A stretch of 64,000 bases of DNA. It comes from Mycoplasmoides gallisepticum (GTDB lineage: Bacteria; Bacillota_I; Bacilli_A; Mycoplasmatales; Mycoplasmoidaceae). Position numbers and translations under genes: made by a program. The notes beneath the pieces were generated by a model that saw nothing but the letters and a program-made list of their open reading frames with translations, did no database searches and was not told the DNA's origin. Shown piece by piece: positions 44,530 through 57,630 of this stretch (position 1 is the first letter of the stretch; each line of letters begins with the position of its first letter). The stretch is from positions 62,001 through 126,000 of the forward strand of contig NZ_LS991952.1 of the NCBI RefSeq assembly GCF_900476085.1. Reading direction: 5' to 3'.

Positions 44530-45345
44530 ATGAATCCTTCTTATTATACTAACCTAACCCTATTGATCCTAATTTTAGTCTTTTCGATCATAACGACCTT
44601 AACCGTACACGAGTTTGGTCATTATATTTTTGCGCGGATTTACAAGGTACACGTGAAGGAGTTTTCAATCGGGATTGGCCCAACGTTGTTTTCTTTTTAT
44701 TGACATAAAAAGAAAATGATCGTTAGTTTTCGGGCGATTTTGGCTGGGGCGTTTGTGATGCTTGAAAGTACCAAGTTACGCCAGATTTATATTGATGACC
44801 CCAATGCCAAGACCTATAATTTTTATCTGATGCCAAAACCCAAAAATACCCATGCACTAGAAGAAGTTGGGTATTGAAAGCAGATCTTAATTATGATCGG
44901 AGGGATCTTTGCCAACTTTCTTTGTTTTGGAATCTTTCTAGGAATCTATGCAGCGATCTATTCTAATGCAGTATTAGATCTATCAAAATTTTTTAGAGAT
45001 ATCTTCATAAATTTAGGTAAAGGATTTGTTTTATATGAGGCTTGAAAACCTAAAGATATGGGCGAAATCATCCCTGGTGGTGGAGCTGGGATGAGATTTG
45101 GTTCTCGGTCTGCTTCAGTTCAACAACTACTAATTACTTTAATCTCAATTAATGGGGCTACAGCAATCTTTAACTTCATTCCGGTTGCCCCATTAGATGG
45201 TTCTAAGATCGTTCAATATACATATGAAAAGATCACTAGAAAACAGATCAATGAGAAGTTGTGAACATGAACGACAATTATTGGTGTCGTTTTAGTTTTA
45301 TGGGTCTCATTAGGCAGTGTCATTAATACAATAATCATCGGTTAG
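44530..45345 (+). CDS. site-2-type intramembrane zinc metalloprotease (RseP/RasP-like)
   Basis: This 271-residue membrane protein carries HEFGH in the first transmembrane helix (LTVHEFGHYIFARIYKVHVK) and FIPVAPLDGSKIV in a later one, matching the HExxH and NPDG motifs of site-2 proteases. The segment FSIGIGPTLFSFYW is also typical. It is much shorter than RseP (about 450) and no PDZ domain is seen, so the regulatory part has been lost. Several Trp are TGA. It lies in the usual place between dxr and polC. Confidence 0.88.
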
Positions 45346-45367
45346 CTTAATAAAAAAGAGGAATAGA

Positions 45368-48300
45368 ATGAATAAGAAAGAATTAAAAAGTTTTTTTGAC
45401 AATCTTAATAATAAATTAGCTATTCCCAACCCGTTATTAACTTTTCTTAAAAAAAGTACTGTTAGAACGATCAAAAAGATTGGGGATAATAAAAAAACCC
45501 TTGATCTTAGTTTTATTCTTAACCAACCATTAACCGTTGATTTATATCAAACCTACCTTGATTATGTAGCTAACTTTAATAATAAAAGTAAGGATCCTTA
45601 CTTTCAGTTTAACTTTATCTTAGATAGTTCATTATGAACTAGTGAATTAATTCAAAGCGCGATCCAAGAGATCTATAAGAGTGATAAAAACCAGGGTTTT
45701 TATGCTGAAGCTATAGAATTGGTTAACGAGAAGTTTTATCAGATCGTTTTTAGTAATAAAGAGTTACAACACCAATCTGATCAGCAATTAGAATGATTAG
45801 TTACTCAATTAGAAAACCTAGGGTTTTATCAGATTAATTTAGCAACAAAGCTAGATTTAAATTTAGTAGCTATTAATCGTAATAAAGCTGATGAAGAACC
45901 AAAAAAACCTAAAGCTAGAAGAGTTGTTAAAGAAGATGGTTTTAGTTTAGAAGAATGTTTAGAAAAAAATAAAATCCTTGATACAAGTGTAATTACTCCA
46001 ATCAAGGATTTTGATCCAAATCAACCCACTTCTTTAACAACTTTATGAGCTAAAATCTATCATTTAGATTACCGTAAAAACGGTACTAATAAAGCATTAA
46101 GATTAGGTTTAGCTGATAAAAATAGCGCTGTTACGATCTTTAGCTGGATTACGAGATCTAAACATTTAACTAGTGAATATTTAGATAATTTTAAAGTGGG
46201 TAACTGAATTAAAATCCAGTTACGTGTTACTTCTAGTAAGGATGATAAAAAATATACTGAGATCTTAAGGATCGATCATGCTGAATTGCCAGAATGATTA
46301 AAACCTACTCCTGAAGAGTTTACTAATCGTCATGAATTCTTTTTTCACACCAAAATGAGTGTCCATGATGGGCTTAATGATGTTGATGATTTGAAAAAAT
46401 TCTGTGAAGAGAACAAATTAAAAGATATCGCGATCACTGATAGTGGGGTTGTTCAAGCTTTTGCTGATTTAGCTTCATGGAAAGAAAAAACTAATAGTGA
46501 AACTAAAGTCCACTATGGTTTAGAGGTTGATCTTTTTGATGATCGTAACTTTATTGTTAAAAACAATAAAGATTTGAAATTAGATCAATTAAGTTTTGTT
46601 ATTTTTGATATTGAAACAACCGGGCTTAATGCTTACTATGAACAGATCATAGAAATTGCAGCTGTTAGGGTTAAGGCTGAACTTAATGTAACAAACCATC
46701 AACTTGAATTTGTTCAAATAGGTAAATTTGAGAAACTAATTAAGAACAAAAAACCGCTATCAAAATTTACGACACAATTAACAGGACTTAAAGATAGTGA
46801 TCTAAAAGATGCCCAAGATGAAAAGACGGTACTAGAAGAGTTTGTTAACTTTATTCAAAAAGATGATGTTTTAGTTGCACATAACGGAATTGATTTTGAC
46901 TTTATTTGGATTAATACCAAATTAGATAAATACAAATTAAAACCACTTGATAATCCAATGTTAGATAGTTTAAGATTGGCCTATCAACTTTATCAATTCA
47001 AACGTTATACATTAGAAAACCTTTCACTTAAACTTGGTTATGAATATGACAAAACATTGGCACACCGAGCTAATTATGATACTGAACTTTTAGCTAAGTG
47101 TTTGATGATCATGTTATCACAAGTTTATGCTAAAAACTGAAGATCGTTATTAGATTTAAATGATCAAGAAAAATTATTAAATGATCTTAGTGAAAAATCA
47201 TTAAAAAAAGCGGCAAATCTTAGGATAAATGATGAAGATAATCTAGATCAGATCACTCAATCAAATGAGAATTTATTTAACCGTATTCGGTTAAGAAAAG
47301 CACTTGTGTATGCTAAAAATGCTCAAGGTTTAAAAGCACTTTATAAACTAGTAAGTTTAGCATCAACAAAACAGTTTTATGGTTCACAAAAGTTATTTTG
47401 GTCTGATCTTGAAAAATACCAAAACGATCTTTTAATCTCTTCTCACCCAATTAATGGGCATATCGTTCATGCTGCTAAGTATGATACGAATGAAAATCTA
47501 AGAAAACTAATTAAAAAACATAGCTTTGTTTTAGTTCCTTTACCTTCATTATTTAAGCAAGATCTTTACAAAAAAAATATTGAACTAACTCATGTTCATG
47601 ATTTAATTAATCGAATTATATCAATCTGTGAACAAGAAAAGATCTTATATACTTTCAGTTCAGCTGCACACTACCTAAAACAAGAACAAAAACAATTCTA
47701 TGATTGTTTAATAACAGCAGAAATCACCGGTAAAAAGTTACATCATTTCTATGATCGTGATCTATCAACAAACCAAAATGTTCCCGATCTACACATTCGT
47801 AAAAATAACGAAGTTTATCATGATTTTAGTTTTATCCAGGATCAAGAGATCTTAGCAAAACTAATCTATCGTAATGGTGAAAAGATTGCTAACTTATTTA
47901 ATGATGAAGGTCTATTACCATTTCCTAAAAAATTACACCCACCTAAGATTGAAGGATCAGATGATAAACTCATTGAATTAGTCTGAAATAAAGCTAAGGA
48001 ATTATTTGGGGATGAGATTAATCCTATCATCAAATCAAGAATTGAATACGAACTAAACGCAATTATTAAAAATGGCTATGGGATTATTTATTGATTAGCT
48101 CATCTACTAGTTAAAAAATCTAATGATGATGGTTATTTAGTAGGTTCACGTGGTTCTGTTGGTTCATCGATTGTGGCATTACTAGCAGGAATCTCAGAGG
48201 TTAATCCGTTACAACCATATTATTATTGCAAGAAATGTAAAAAAACTAAGTTTGTCGACAATGTTGACGATGGTCATGATTTAGTTAACAAACCATGTGA

Positions 48301-49852
48301 GCTCTTAGATTGTGATGGTGAGATGAGAGGTGAAGGACATAATATCCCATTTGCTTCATTCATGGGGTTCAAGGGTGAAAAAACTCCTGATATTGATCTT
48401 AACTTTTCAAGTTTTTATCAAGCTAAAGCTCACGATTATGTACGTGAACTGTTTGGTGAATCCCACACCACTAGATGTGGAACGATCTCAACGATGCAAG
48501 ATAAAACAGCATACAAGATTGCCAAAGATTATCTTGAAATAACTATTGGTGAAGAAGAATCTGAACGTTTAGCTGGATGATATGCTTCTGAGATGAGCGA
48601 GATCAAAAGAACAACCGGACAACACCCTGGTGGGATCTTAGTTTTCCCCAAAGATAAAGAAATCGAAGATTTCTGTCCGGTTAACTATCCAGCCGATGAT
48701 AAATCATCAAAATGAAAAACATCACACTTTAAATTTGAATACTTACATGACACTTTATTAAAGTTAGATATCTTATCTCAAGAAGACCCAACGATCTTAA
48801 AGTATCTTTATGAGATTACAAATGTAAAACCTGAAGAGATTCCCAATAACGATCCCAAGGTTTTATCACTATTTAATTTAGACCATTGTCTTGAAAACGT
48901 TAATAACAACCCAATCTTAAAAGATTCAACTGGAGCACTAGGGATCCCTGAGTTTGGTACAAAAATTACCCGGGAGATCTTAAAGATTGCCAAACCAGCA
49001 TCAGTAGCTGATCTAATCCGGGTATCTGGATTAAGCCATGGTACTGATGTTTGAACCAATAATGCGGCTGATCTAATCGTTGATAAGCATTATAAACTTA
49101 ATGAAGTAATTGCTTGTCGTGATGATATTATGACCTATCTTAGTTCGTTAGGAATTGAGAACCAGATCGCATTTAATATTATGGAAGATGTAAGAAAGGG
49201 TAAGAAACTTAAACCTGAGTATGAAAAGATCATGCAAGAATTTAATGTCTCACAAGATTACATTGATTCATGTAATAAAATTAAATACATGTTCCCAAAA
49301 GCTCACGCCACTGCGTATGTTTTAATGGCATGAAAAATTGCTTGATTTAAGGTTCATTATCCTGAAGCATTTTATGCAGCCATCTTTTCATTTAAAGTTA
49401 AAGAACATGATATAGAAACCTGTATTAATGGTGGGATTAGAGCTATTACCAAACGTTATAACGAGATTAAATCATTAATTAATAAGACTAAGTTTGCTAA
49501 AAACAAAAGTGAATTAACACTAAATAAAAAAGATGAAGATCTAATGCCAACATATGAACTTTATCTAGAGATGTTAGAACGTAATATTAAACTTGAACAA
49601 GTTAGTCTTGAACATTCTGATGCCTTACATTTTGTTGTTAAAAACAACAAGATCTACCCACCATTTAATACGATTAACGGTTTGGGTGATGAAATTGCCA
49701 AATTAATCGTTAAAAAACGTAACGAAGAAGGGTTTAAATCTCAAGCAGATTTAAAGACAAAATGTAAGTTGAATAAGAATATTTGAAACTACTTTATCAC
49801 CTATCAAGTCTTTGGCGACTTGAAAGAAGATGAAAAAATTCGCTTATACTAA
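45368..49852 (+). CDS. polC: DNA polymerase III PolC-type alpha subunit
   Basis: PolC is the replicative polymerase of low-GC Gram-positives. The 1494-residue protein has an OB-fold region (around residues 215-310), a PHP domain, an inserted proofreading exonuclease (FDIETTGL near residue 410), a zinc finger (CKKCKK and CELLDC near 950) and the catalytic PDIDLNF at about 1008. It ends with a helix-hairpin-helix and tau-binding region. The PHP domain looks inactive: FHTKMS and TDSG replace HxHTxMS and TDHG. More than ten TGA Trp codons interrupt the frame. Confidence 0.96.
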
Positions 49853-49873
49853 AATATATTAAGTACAAAATTT

Positions 49874-52800
49874 ATGGCTAACGATTGAACTTGACTAAGA
49901 ACCCGGTTAATTAATAATAAGACCAAATCTAACACCTTTTGAATCCGTACTAGAGGAAGCTCTGTAATGGATATAGGTGTGTTATTAAAGTTAACTTCAA
50001 ATATCTATGATCTATCAATCAAAGGGATCTTATCTTACCTTAATAGTAATGATACTTTAGAGTTGGATTTAAGAAAATTACGTGAATTAAGTGATCTTGA
50101 AGCCTTCAATCTTTTTGGAATTGAAACTGCTAAGGAACTTTATAAAGAATATACTGATCAGTTTAGCAAGATTTTTAAAAAATTAGTCAAGGAAGAACGT
50201 GTAACTGGGGATACTTCTTTATTTATTGGTTTACCAATAATTGAAGGTTGTAACCAATGAGGGGATAGTTATCGCGCGCCACTTTTATATGTTGAGGTCG
50301 TTTTATATCCGGTTAATCAGTACCAAAAAATCGTTTTTAAAATCAATCGTTCAGAGTTTTGGATTAATACGACAATTTTAGCTGTAGAAGCAAGTAAACG
50401 GGGAATTTTATTTGAAAATAAATACGACAGTTCAAAATTAGATTTTGAACAAGCGCTAGAAATCTTTAGAACATTCGATATTGGGTTTAAAAAACCATCA
50501 ACAAATGAATTAATCAACTTTAAAGAAATGACCAAAAAAGCATTTCTTGAAAATTGAGAGCAGAATGGCGGTATCAACAACATTGTTAACAATGTGGTGC
50601 TGGGCAACTTTGATATTAAAGGTGATAAATTATTAAAAGACTTTACAGAAATTTTAGATAAAGACCCTGATACGGTTGATGAAGTCTTTAATAATAAAAA
50701 AGACTTATTGTTCAATTACGAAAAGTTTGCTAACGAATATTCTCTAAGTGATATTTATCTAACTTCACACTTAGATTTTTTTCAACAACTGGCTGTTAAA
50801 CACGCGCTTGAAGGAGATGTGGTAATCGAAGGGCCACCAGGGACTGGTAAGTCTGAGACAATCCTTAACATCTTAATCAACATTGCACTTAAAGGTAAAA
50901 CTGCTTTATTCGTAAGTGAAAAAACTACAGCAACTGAAGTAGTATACAACCGTCTAGGTAAATTCAAATACCTAGCACTATACATCCCAAGTCTAAACAA
51001 AGAACCGGGGAAATTTTATCGTCAATTCTCAGATTATGAGAATTATTTTAGTGAAAACTACTACGATCAAGTCCATAAAACACCAAATGCGAAATTTGAT
51101 CCTGATTACTTAAAACGATATTTAGAACAATCTTATATCATCCATAAGATCTACAACTACGAAATCAATTCAGGTGAGAACGTATATTCATTTTTAAACT
51201 TGATTCTTAATTACAAACCGATGGATGTAGATCATATTAATATTGATGATTACACTCGGTTTGATGAATGATTAAAGATTTATACAAACCAAGATTGGAT
51301 GACTAAACACCAAGAGTATATTGCTTTATTTAATGAAATTGATACGAAATGAAAAGCAAGCACTTTTGCGACTTTTTTAAAAATCCATCAAAAAGATCCC
51401 AACGATATTAAGACATTATTATATGCAATTCATTTATATGCTAAAAAAGGAATTGTTAAAGATGAATATCGTGTTTCGTTCTTTTTCAGACCACATGAAA
51501 AAGTGATCGAATCAGCTAAACTAGTTACTGAACAGATTAACAAGTTTATTGAATTAGAGCAATACAAATCTGAGACTAAAAAGCGTACAATCTTAAAAAA
51601 CTTAGAGATTGATATCAAGCGATATCACAAACAATACTTTAATTCATGATTTGTGCAAAACCATTCTGGTGCTTTCTTAAGTAAGTTAAATAGTGCACAG
51701 AGTACATTAGATAATCTAACTGATAATTATAGTTCAGATGTCGATGTTTATATCCAATCGTGTAAGCGCAATCTAAAAGCAGAGATCATTAAAAATTTTT
51801 ACGAACTTTATCGCCATGATAAAAGAGGTTTATTAGATGTTTGTCGTCAGGGGCGCAACAAATCATTTAAAAATATCGCATGATGGTTTAAGCTTAATCG
51901 AGAGATCATTAAAAAGATGTTTAAGATCCACATTATGTCTTTTGAAACCGCATCAATCTTATTGGAAAATAAAAAAGATCTTTATGATTATGTAATTGTG
52001 GATGAAGCTAGCCAAGTATTTTTAGAGCGCGCGATTCCAGCGCTTTATCGTGCTAAAAAATACATTATTGCTGGTGATACTAAACAGTTACAACCTTCTA
52101 GTTTTTTCTCATCACGATCTGACTATGATGATGTAGCTTTAGATAAGCTTGCTGATGAAGAAATATTAGAAGTAGAAGAATCTGTAAACGCAGTGAGTTT
52201 GATTCATTATCTTAAAGAACGTAGCCGAATTAACGTTGTATTAAGATATCATTATCGTTCTAACTTTGGAGATCTAATTGCGTTTACTAACGATCATGTT
52301 TATGATAATGAATTAATCTTCATGAACAAAGCGATCAAACAAAAAGAATCGTTTATTGTTCATGATATAATTGATGGTAAATGAAAGGATCGCAAAAATA
52401 TTCCCGAAGCTCAAGCAATCGTTTCAAGAATTCAACGGTTAACCAAGACAGCAGATTATCAAAAGAGTTTAGGAATTGTTGCATTTAATCGTAGTCAGGC
52501 TGATCTGATTGAATTAATGTTAGACAAACTTAATGATCCGTTAGTTAACGAATGACGAGAACGAAATAACGATAATGGTGAATACATCGGATTGTTTGTT
52601 AAGTCCGTAGAAAACGTTCAAGGAGATGAACGTGACATTATTATCTTCTCAGTTGCTTATGATAAGAGTGTTGTAAGTTATGGTCCGATTAGTAGTACTA
52701 CGAATGGTGTTAATCGTTTAAATGTAGCAATCACTCGAGCCAAAGACCGAATTGAACTGTTTAAAACTAACAAGGCGTCAGAATACAATGGATGAGGATC

Positions 52801-53254
52801 ATCTTCAGCCGGAACACGTTTATTTGTTGAATACTTAAGTTATTGTGAGAACGTTGCTAATCATAGCGACTATACAACCTATGATCGTCAAACCACTGAG
52901 ATTGAAGAAAAACTTAAAGATAAATCTTTAATCTTTGACGATGTAAAGAACACTCTTGAAAAAGCATTCGGACAATATTTTACTATTAAACGTAACGTAG
53001 ATAATGGTTCGTATAACTTCGACTTTGTTATCTACCATGAAGAGGTTCCTTTTTTAGTAATTGATCTTGACATTAAACCATTTAAGGGAATGGCTGATTT
53101 TAATGAAAGTTTTATTTATCGCAACATCTTCTTGAAAAACCGTGGATGAAAACATTTCATTATCTGATCTACAGAATGAAAATTAAACAAACGCAAAGTG
53201 TTATTAGCTATCAAAGATATTTTGGATAAGAGAATCCAAATGAATCAAAAATAA
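49874..53254 (+). CDS. superfamily 1 helicase with C-terminal nuclease-like domain
   Basis: The 1126-residue protein resembles COG1112 (Upf1-like SF1) helicases. It has Walker A EGPPGTGKSETIL (about residue 320), Walker B VDEASQVFLERAIPAL (about 707) with GDTKQLQP, motif IV-V YHYRSNFGDLIAF, and motif VI VQGDERDIIIFSV/NVAITRAKDRIEL. The C-terminal 120 residues (NFDFVIYHEEVPFLVIDLDI) resemble a PD-(D/E)xK or Vsr-type nuclease fold, though the catalytic Lys is not evident. It may correspond to MG_140 (from memory). Role in repair or RNA metabolism is unknown. Confidence 0.85.
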
Positions 53255-53335
53255 GTTAAAAAACATTTTTAACTATCTAATTACTCTCTTAATGTAACAG
53301 ATGTATAAATGTTAATGCATAACAACTAAATTAAG

Positions 53336-53385
53336 CAAGGAGATGAGATTTGAATTGTGATCAAAATCTCATCTCCTTGTTTTTG
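53336..53385 (+). terminator. terminator after the helicase gene
   Basis: A perfect 16-bp stem, CAAGGAGATGAGATTT with AAATCTCATCTCCTTG, and a 12-nt loop is followed by TTTTTG. The stem is long and GC-richer than its surroundings. It lies 80 nt past the helicase stop. Confidence 0.85.
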
Positions 53386-53429
53386 TAGTTTGGTACAACT
53401 TAAGACTGCGTTAAGTCTAACTTTAATTT

Positions 53430-53889
53430 TATAAATCTTTGTTGTTAGACAAAGGAGTAAAAAGTAAAGAAAAAAAGTGTGTAAGATAAATTTATTTTGC
53501 TAATTCTTTGATATTTGGGGCTATCTGATCGTTTTGTTTTCCTTCACGCGTTCTTTTTATTCTTGCGAAATTTCTTCTTTTAATTACTTATTCTTTCTAG
53601 TGTATGAACGGTTTTGATACTTATTAGCATTTTTTTTCTAAACAACTCTAGGTTAGCAACGCGTTCACGACCAACCAGAGTCTGTAAAACAGGCTTAACA
53701 ATATAATCAACGATCTTTAATAGTTGATTTCGACTATTTGAACTAAATCGTTTGACAAATTCACAATTAATTTTTGAACCTGTCTAATTTGTTCGCCTTT
53801 TGAATTCATTCTTGTTTACCGTTTATAAAATTAATAATCTTATCTTTTTAAGTAAATTAATGATTTTACATAAAATTCAATTTAATGCC
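53430..53889 (-). mobile_element. remnant of IS256/Mutator-type element, 5' part only
   Basis: Read on the reverse strand, this matches the left end and first 140 or so codons of the intact element at 57631-59014. The terminal repeat (GGCATTAAATTGAATTTT, cut at 53889) is followed by a start ATG at 53809 with MNSKGEQIRQ, then AKPVLQALV-like sequence. Many frameshifts and stops are present, and the match ends near 53430. The remaining transposase and right end are gone. Confidence 0.75.
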
Positions 53890-53949
53890 ATCACAGAGAA
53901 TAAATAAGTTCAGTGTTATATTTGGTCATAACATTAAGTATTCTTATGC

Positions 53950-53998
53950 ATTAATCATAAAAACCCAGCAAATCATTTGCTGGGTTTTTATGATTAAT
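53950..53998. terminator. bidirectional terminator, 23-bp perfect stem
   Basis: ATTAATCATAAAAACCCAGC (plus AAA) is exactly complementary to the sequence after a TCA loop, giving a 23-bp stem with A/T tracts on both sides of the GC core. It lies 10 nt past the stop of the reverse-strand membrane protein gene and would end the protease/membrane transcript; it would work in either direction. Confidence 0.88.
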
Positions 53999-54008
53999 AG
54001 TTATAGAC

Positions 54009-55490
54009 TTAAATTAAACGGCAGTTAAATTTATTAACTTGTTTTCTTTTTTCTATAACGTGTTTAGGTACAAAGAATAATGTTGCAAAAGGGATATACA
54101 TAAAGATTCTTGTTCTCTTAGAAAACATACCAGCTTTTGCATAGATCAAGAATCAACTTAGATATAATGCTACGAAGAATAGATTTGTAGTTGTAAATAA
54201 ATCTGAGCTAGAATAAATTAAACTAGTTAAATCTGGCTTAACGGGTTCAGGCGGAGGATATACAGCTGGAACATCTGCAACTGACGATATAATCCTTCAG
54301 CTTGCATTAGATAAAAAGAAAATTCACACTAATAATAAGAATGCTCATTGTGCAATTTCAATAACAACTAAAGTTAATGATAAAGTATATTTATTCTTTC
54401 TGATTGCTTTAGGAAAAACGAATGGATTATCATCTAGAATGATTCCCATACTGAATACGATGAAGATGATCAACATTATAATTGCTGCTGCTCATCAAAA
54501 TAACGATAATAATATTTCCTTTTCTAACATTGAATAATTTAAAAAGTCAATTGAATAAGCGGCAACATAAGTATCAGAAGGGATTAGTGTGTATCCATAT
54601 CCATCAGTAAGAATAAAATATGAAGCTAATGCTGTGAATGTCAACACGCCAACTAAAAAGAAGAATGACAAGTAAACAACTGTTGAAGTTAATTTAATTT
54701 GGAATACTGTCTTATTTGATAATAAGATTTTTTGATATCACTTTAAGTTTTCATTATTATCGGTGATTAATCCTTCATGATTAAATCTTGTTGGTCTTAA
54801 ATAACTTAATACCAATCCACTAAATGGAATTAAAACTAATGTTCTTTGCTTTGGTTTAAATAAACTAAGTTTTAAGAAAGGAATAAATAAAGCGATGTAT
54901 AAAGCAAAGTAAATGATATTTGATAATGAAAATACATCTTTGTTAAAGAAATATGGAAGTGTAGCTGCATATTTCAAAACAGATAATTTTAGATCAGCAA
55001 AGAAGTTGTTATTAATACTAATGAATGATAACAAACCAGTTTGAATGCTGCGATTAGTAAAATCAGCTGTAGCTATTTGTTCTTGATAAATTTGTGCAAT
55101 TGTTTTATTAATCGGATAGAAATAAGCGATTAAAATTATCAAGAAAAACAATCATGCAATTAACTGCACAAATTCAATAAAAGCTAATAGTGTCTTGAAC
55201 TTATAAGTTTGTTGGATTAGTTTATTATCATACTTATAACTTTCTTTACCAGTTAATAAAATTGCTAAACCGGTGATAGCAAAAATAACAAAGAAAACTA
55301 ACGGTAAAATTAGAGAAATCGTGTATAAATTTTCGCTATAAATTACGAAGTTATTTCCACCAGGAGATACAATTGCGTTTGTCATTAAACTGATGATTCC
55401 AGCACTTGCTAGAAAAATCGTCGCTAAATAAACTAAAAATAACGCTAATTGCCTTCTGGTTACATTGATAATCTTAAAATATTTTTTCAT
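54009..55490 (-). CDS. polytopic membrane protein of protease cassette 1, internally duplicated
   Basis: The 493-residue protein has about ten to twelve hydrophobic segments and no signal peptide. Its two halves resemble each other: IEFVQLIAWLFFLIILIAYF and LKLSLFKPKQRTLVLIPF in the first half match IEIAQWAFLLLVWIFFLS and IYAKAGMFSKRTRIFMYIPF in the second. It starts 15 nt after the subtilisin-like gene and has a paralogue at 59198-60649 in the same arrangement. No transporter or enzyme family was recognised. I infer that it works with the protease, perhaps as a membrane receptor, substrate channel or inhibitor; none of these is shown. TGA Trp codons are frequent. Confidence 0.85.
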
Positions 55491-55505
55491 TTTATTTTTT
55501 TTAAC

Positions 55506-57449
55506 TTACTCTACATCAGTTGTTCATGATAAAGCCAATTCTATCTCAGGTTTTACTAGACGGTTCGACTGTTTTGATACTACCAAATCATAATAACCAT
55601 CTTCAGGAACAGTATACTTAATGAATTCGTAATTTCTTAAAGTTTTAGAAGAAACCTTTTCAAGTCTGCCCTTTTTTAAAATCAAATCATAATTTTCAGA
55701 TAAATAATTAATAGAACTTGTTAAATTTAAAGTTTCTTTTAGTTGTCTTTTATAAGTTGTTTGTCTTTCAGGGTTAAATAATCATGATAAACCAGCTCTT
55801 AAAACGTCGCCTTTTCTTAAAAAAATTTTTTTAACTGTTAAAGAGTTATCAGTGTTTTTATTGCTTCATACATTATTCACTAATACTTGTCTATTATTAG
55901 TTCATCTAATATAGTTTAGATTATTAAATGCAGAGCTTAGTTTTTTGTAATCTAATGAACCAGCACCATATTCATAATCTAAACCTTTTTGCACATTAGA
56001 ATTGTCATATTTTGAAGAAACACCTAAAGCTGCCTTGGCTATTATTGAGTTAATACCAAGTTTGTATTTTTCCTTATATTGGATTAATGTATTAGCCAAG
56101 ATTCCTGATATAAATGGTGCTGAGAAACTAGTCCCTGATGAGAAATCGTTTTTAAAAGAATAATTACTACCGTTAGCTAAAATCAACGGGACATTAGTGT
56201 TATATGAACCGATAGATGAAAGACTACTTTTTTTACCATTATAATCATTAGAGCCAACCACTATAGTATTATAAGCAAGTTGATAGCGCGATAATTTTTT
56301 AAATTTTTGTGCTAAGTTACCATTATTTCCAGCAGAAAACACATAAATCATTTCGCGTTCATTTGCTGTTACAAGATCAATATATCTTGAATAAAAATTG
56401 TAACTATACCAAGCTTCAGGAATGCTATTACTATTTCTCACTCCTCAAGAATTATTCACAATTTTTAAATTATTCAATCTCTTTATGTAATCAATTTCGT
56501 TTTCTAACCCACTATATGCTGTTCCAGAATGCACAGCATTAAAATCGAACGCATTATATTTAACACCATATAGATCGTGATATAGATTTACGCCATTTGT
56601 ACCTGATATTATTGAACCTACCTTAGTAGAGTGATTTCCATATTGTAAAGATCTGAAACCGACTCTTCAGAATAGATCTCAACGATTTCTTACATTTGTT
56701 ATTTTTGGATCAAAATAGTATGGATCTATAGCATCAATTAATGCCTTTGAATCATTTTCTCTTTCTCCTACTTCTAAAACTGCTACACCAATTCTTTTTT
56801 CGTTATTGTATTTTAATTGATTTCTTGTATAAACAATTGCCTGAGATCGCTCATAATCTGTATATCCGTTAGATTCGAAATTCGAATTGTATCGATTTAG
56901 AAATTTTTCTCAAACTCTATTAGTTTTTGGATCATAATTAAATTGAGCAGAACTTTGTTCAACCGTCTCAACAGCTTGATTATTTTCTTTCATATAAAAA
57001 TCACCCGAAAGATCGTATTTCTCTAAGAAGTGATCGAATTTTTCTTGATCATTAGAATTTTTCTTGAAAAAGAAAGAAACCAAATAATAATTTTCAATAA
57101 TTTTACTTTTTCTTGCGTCTAAAACTTGAGGTTGCTTTTTAATAAGTTGTAAAATGCTGTTTTGATCATAAACAACAGCATTGCCTTTGAATGTTATAAA
57201 ACCTTCGTAATATTCATTATTTTCAAAATCGTAGATTGAATTATCAGATCCATAAACAACTTCATTAGGTACCTTTTGTTCTTGCTTGTTAATTTGTACA
57301 CTATTATTAACTAAACCATAATTTTTCATTTTAGTTAATTGATTAGTGATAGGAACTTCAGCTTCCTTTTTTTGCAATGCAGCAGAGAGTGGTACAACAG
57401 ACGTTGTTATTCCTAACGAAACAACACTAATGAATGTCTTAAGCTTCAC
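55506..57449 (-). CDS. subtilisin-like (S8) serine protease, cassette 1, intact
   Basis: The 647-residue protein starts at a GTG behind AGAAAGG and has a signal peptide ending ...VVPLSAALQ, with no lipobox. A prodomain-like region of about 210 residues (YEGFITFKGNAVVYDQ) precedes an S8 domain. His is in YGNHSTKVGSIISG (about 272), the oxyanion Asn in FSAGNNG, and Ser in SSGTSFSAPFISG (about 439). At the Asp position the sequence is VAVLEVGE, with Glu (about 225) instead of Asp. A C-terminal beta-rich domain of about 130 residues follows. I infer an exported protease held near the membrane partner encoded 15 nt downstream. Confidence 0.87.
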
Positions 57450-57622
57450 AACTTATACCTTTCTTCTTTTTCACATATTTTTTTTATTCAATTTATTTAA
57501 TAATTTATTAAAACTTATTTGTGTTAATAAAATTCAGGTTTCTATAGAAGTCAAACTAATTATTTGTTGCCAACATATTTATCCTTATTGGTGTTAAATA
57601 AATTGTTAATTTAAACATAACA

Positions 57623-57630
57623 TATTAGGC
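57623..57630. repeat. target site duplication, left copy
   Basis: TATTAGGC directly abuts the left terminal repeat of the insertion sequence and is identical to 59015-59022. Eight bases is the usual length for IS256-family insertions. Confidence 0.9.
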
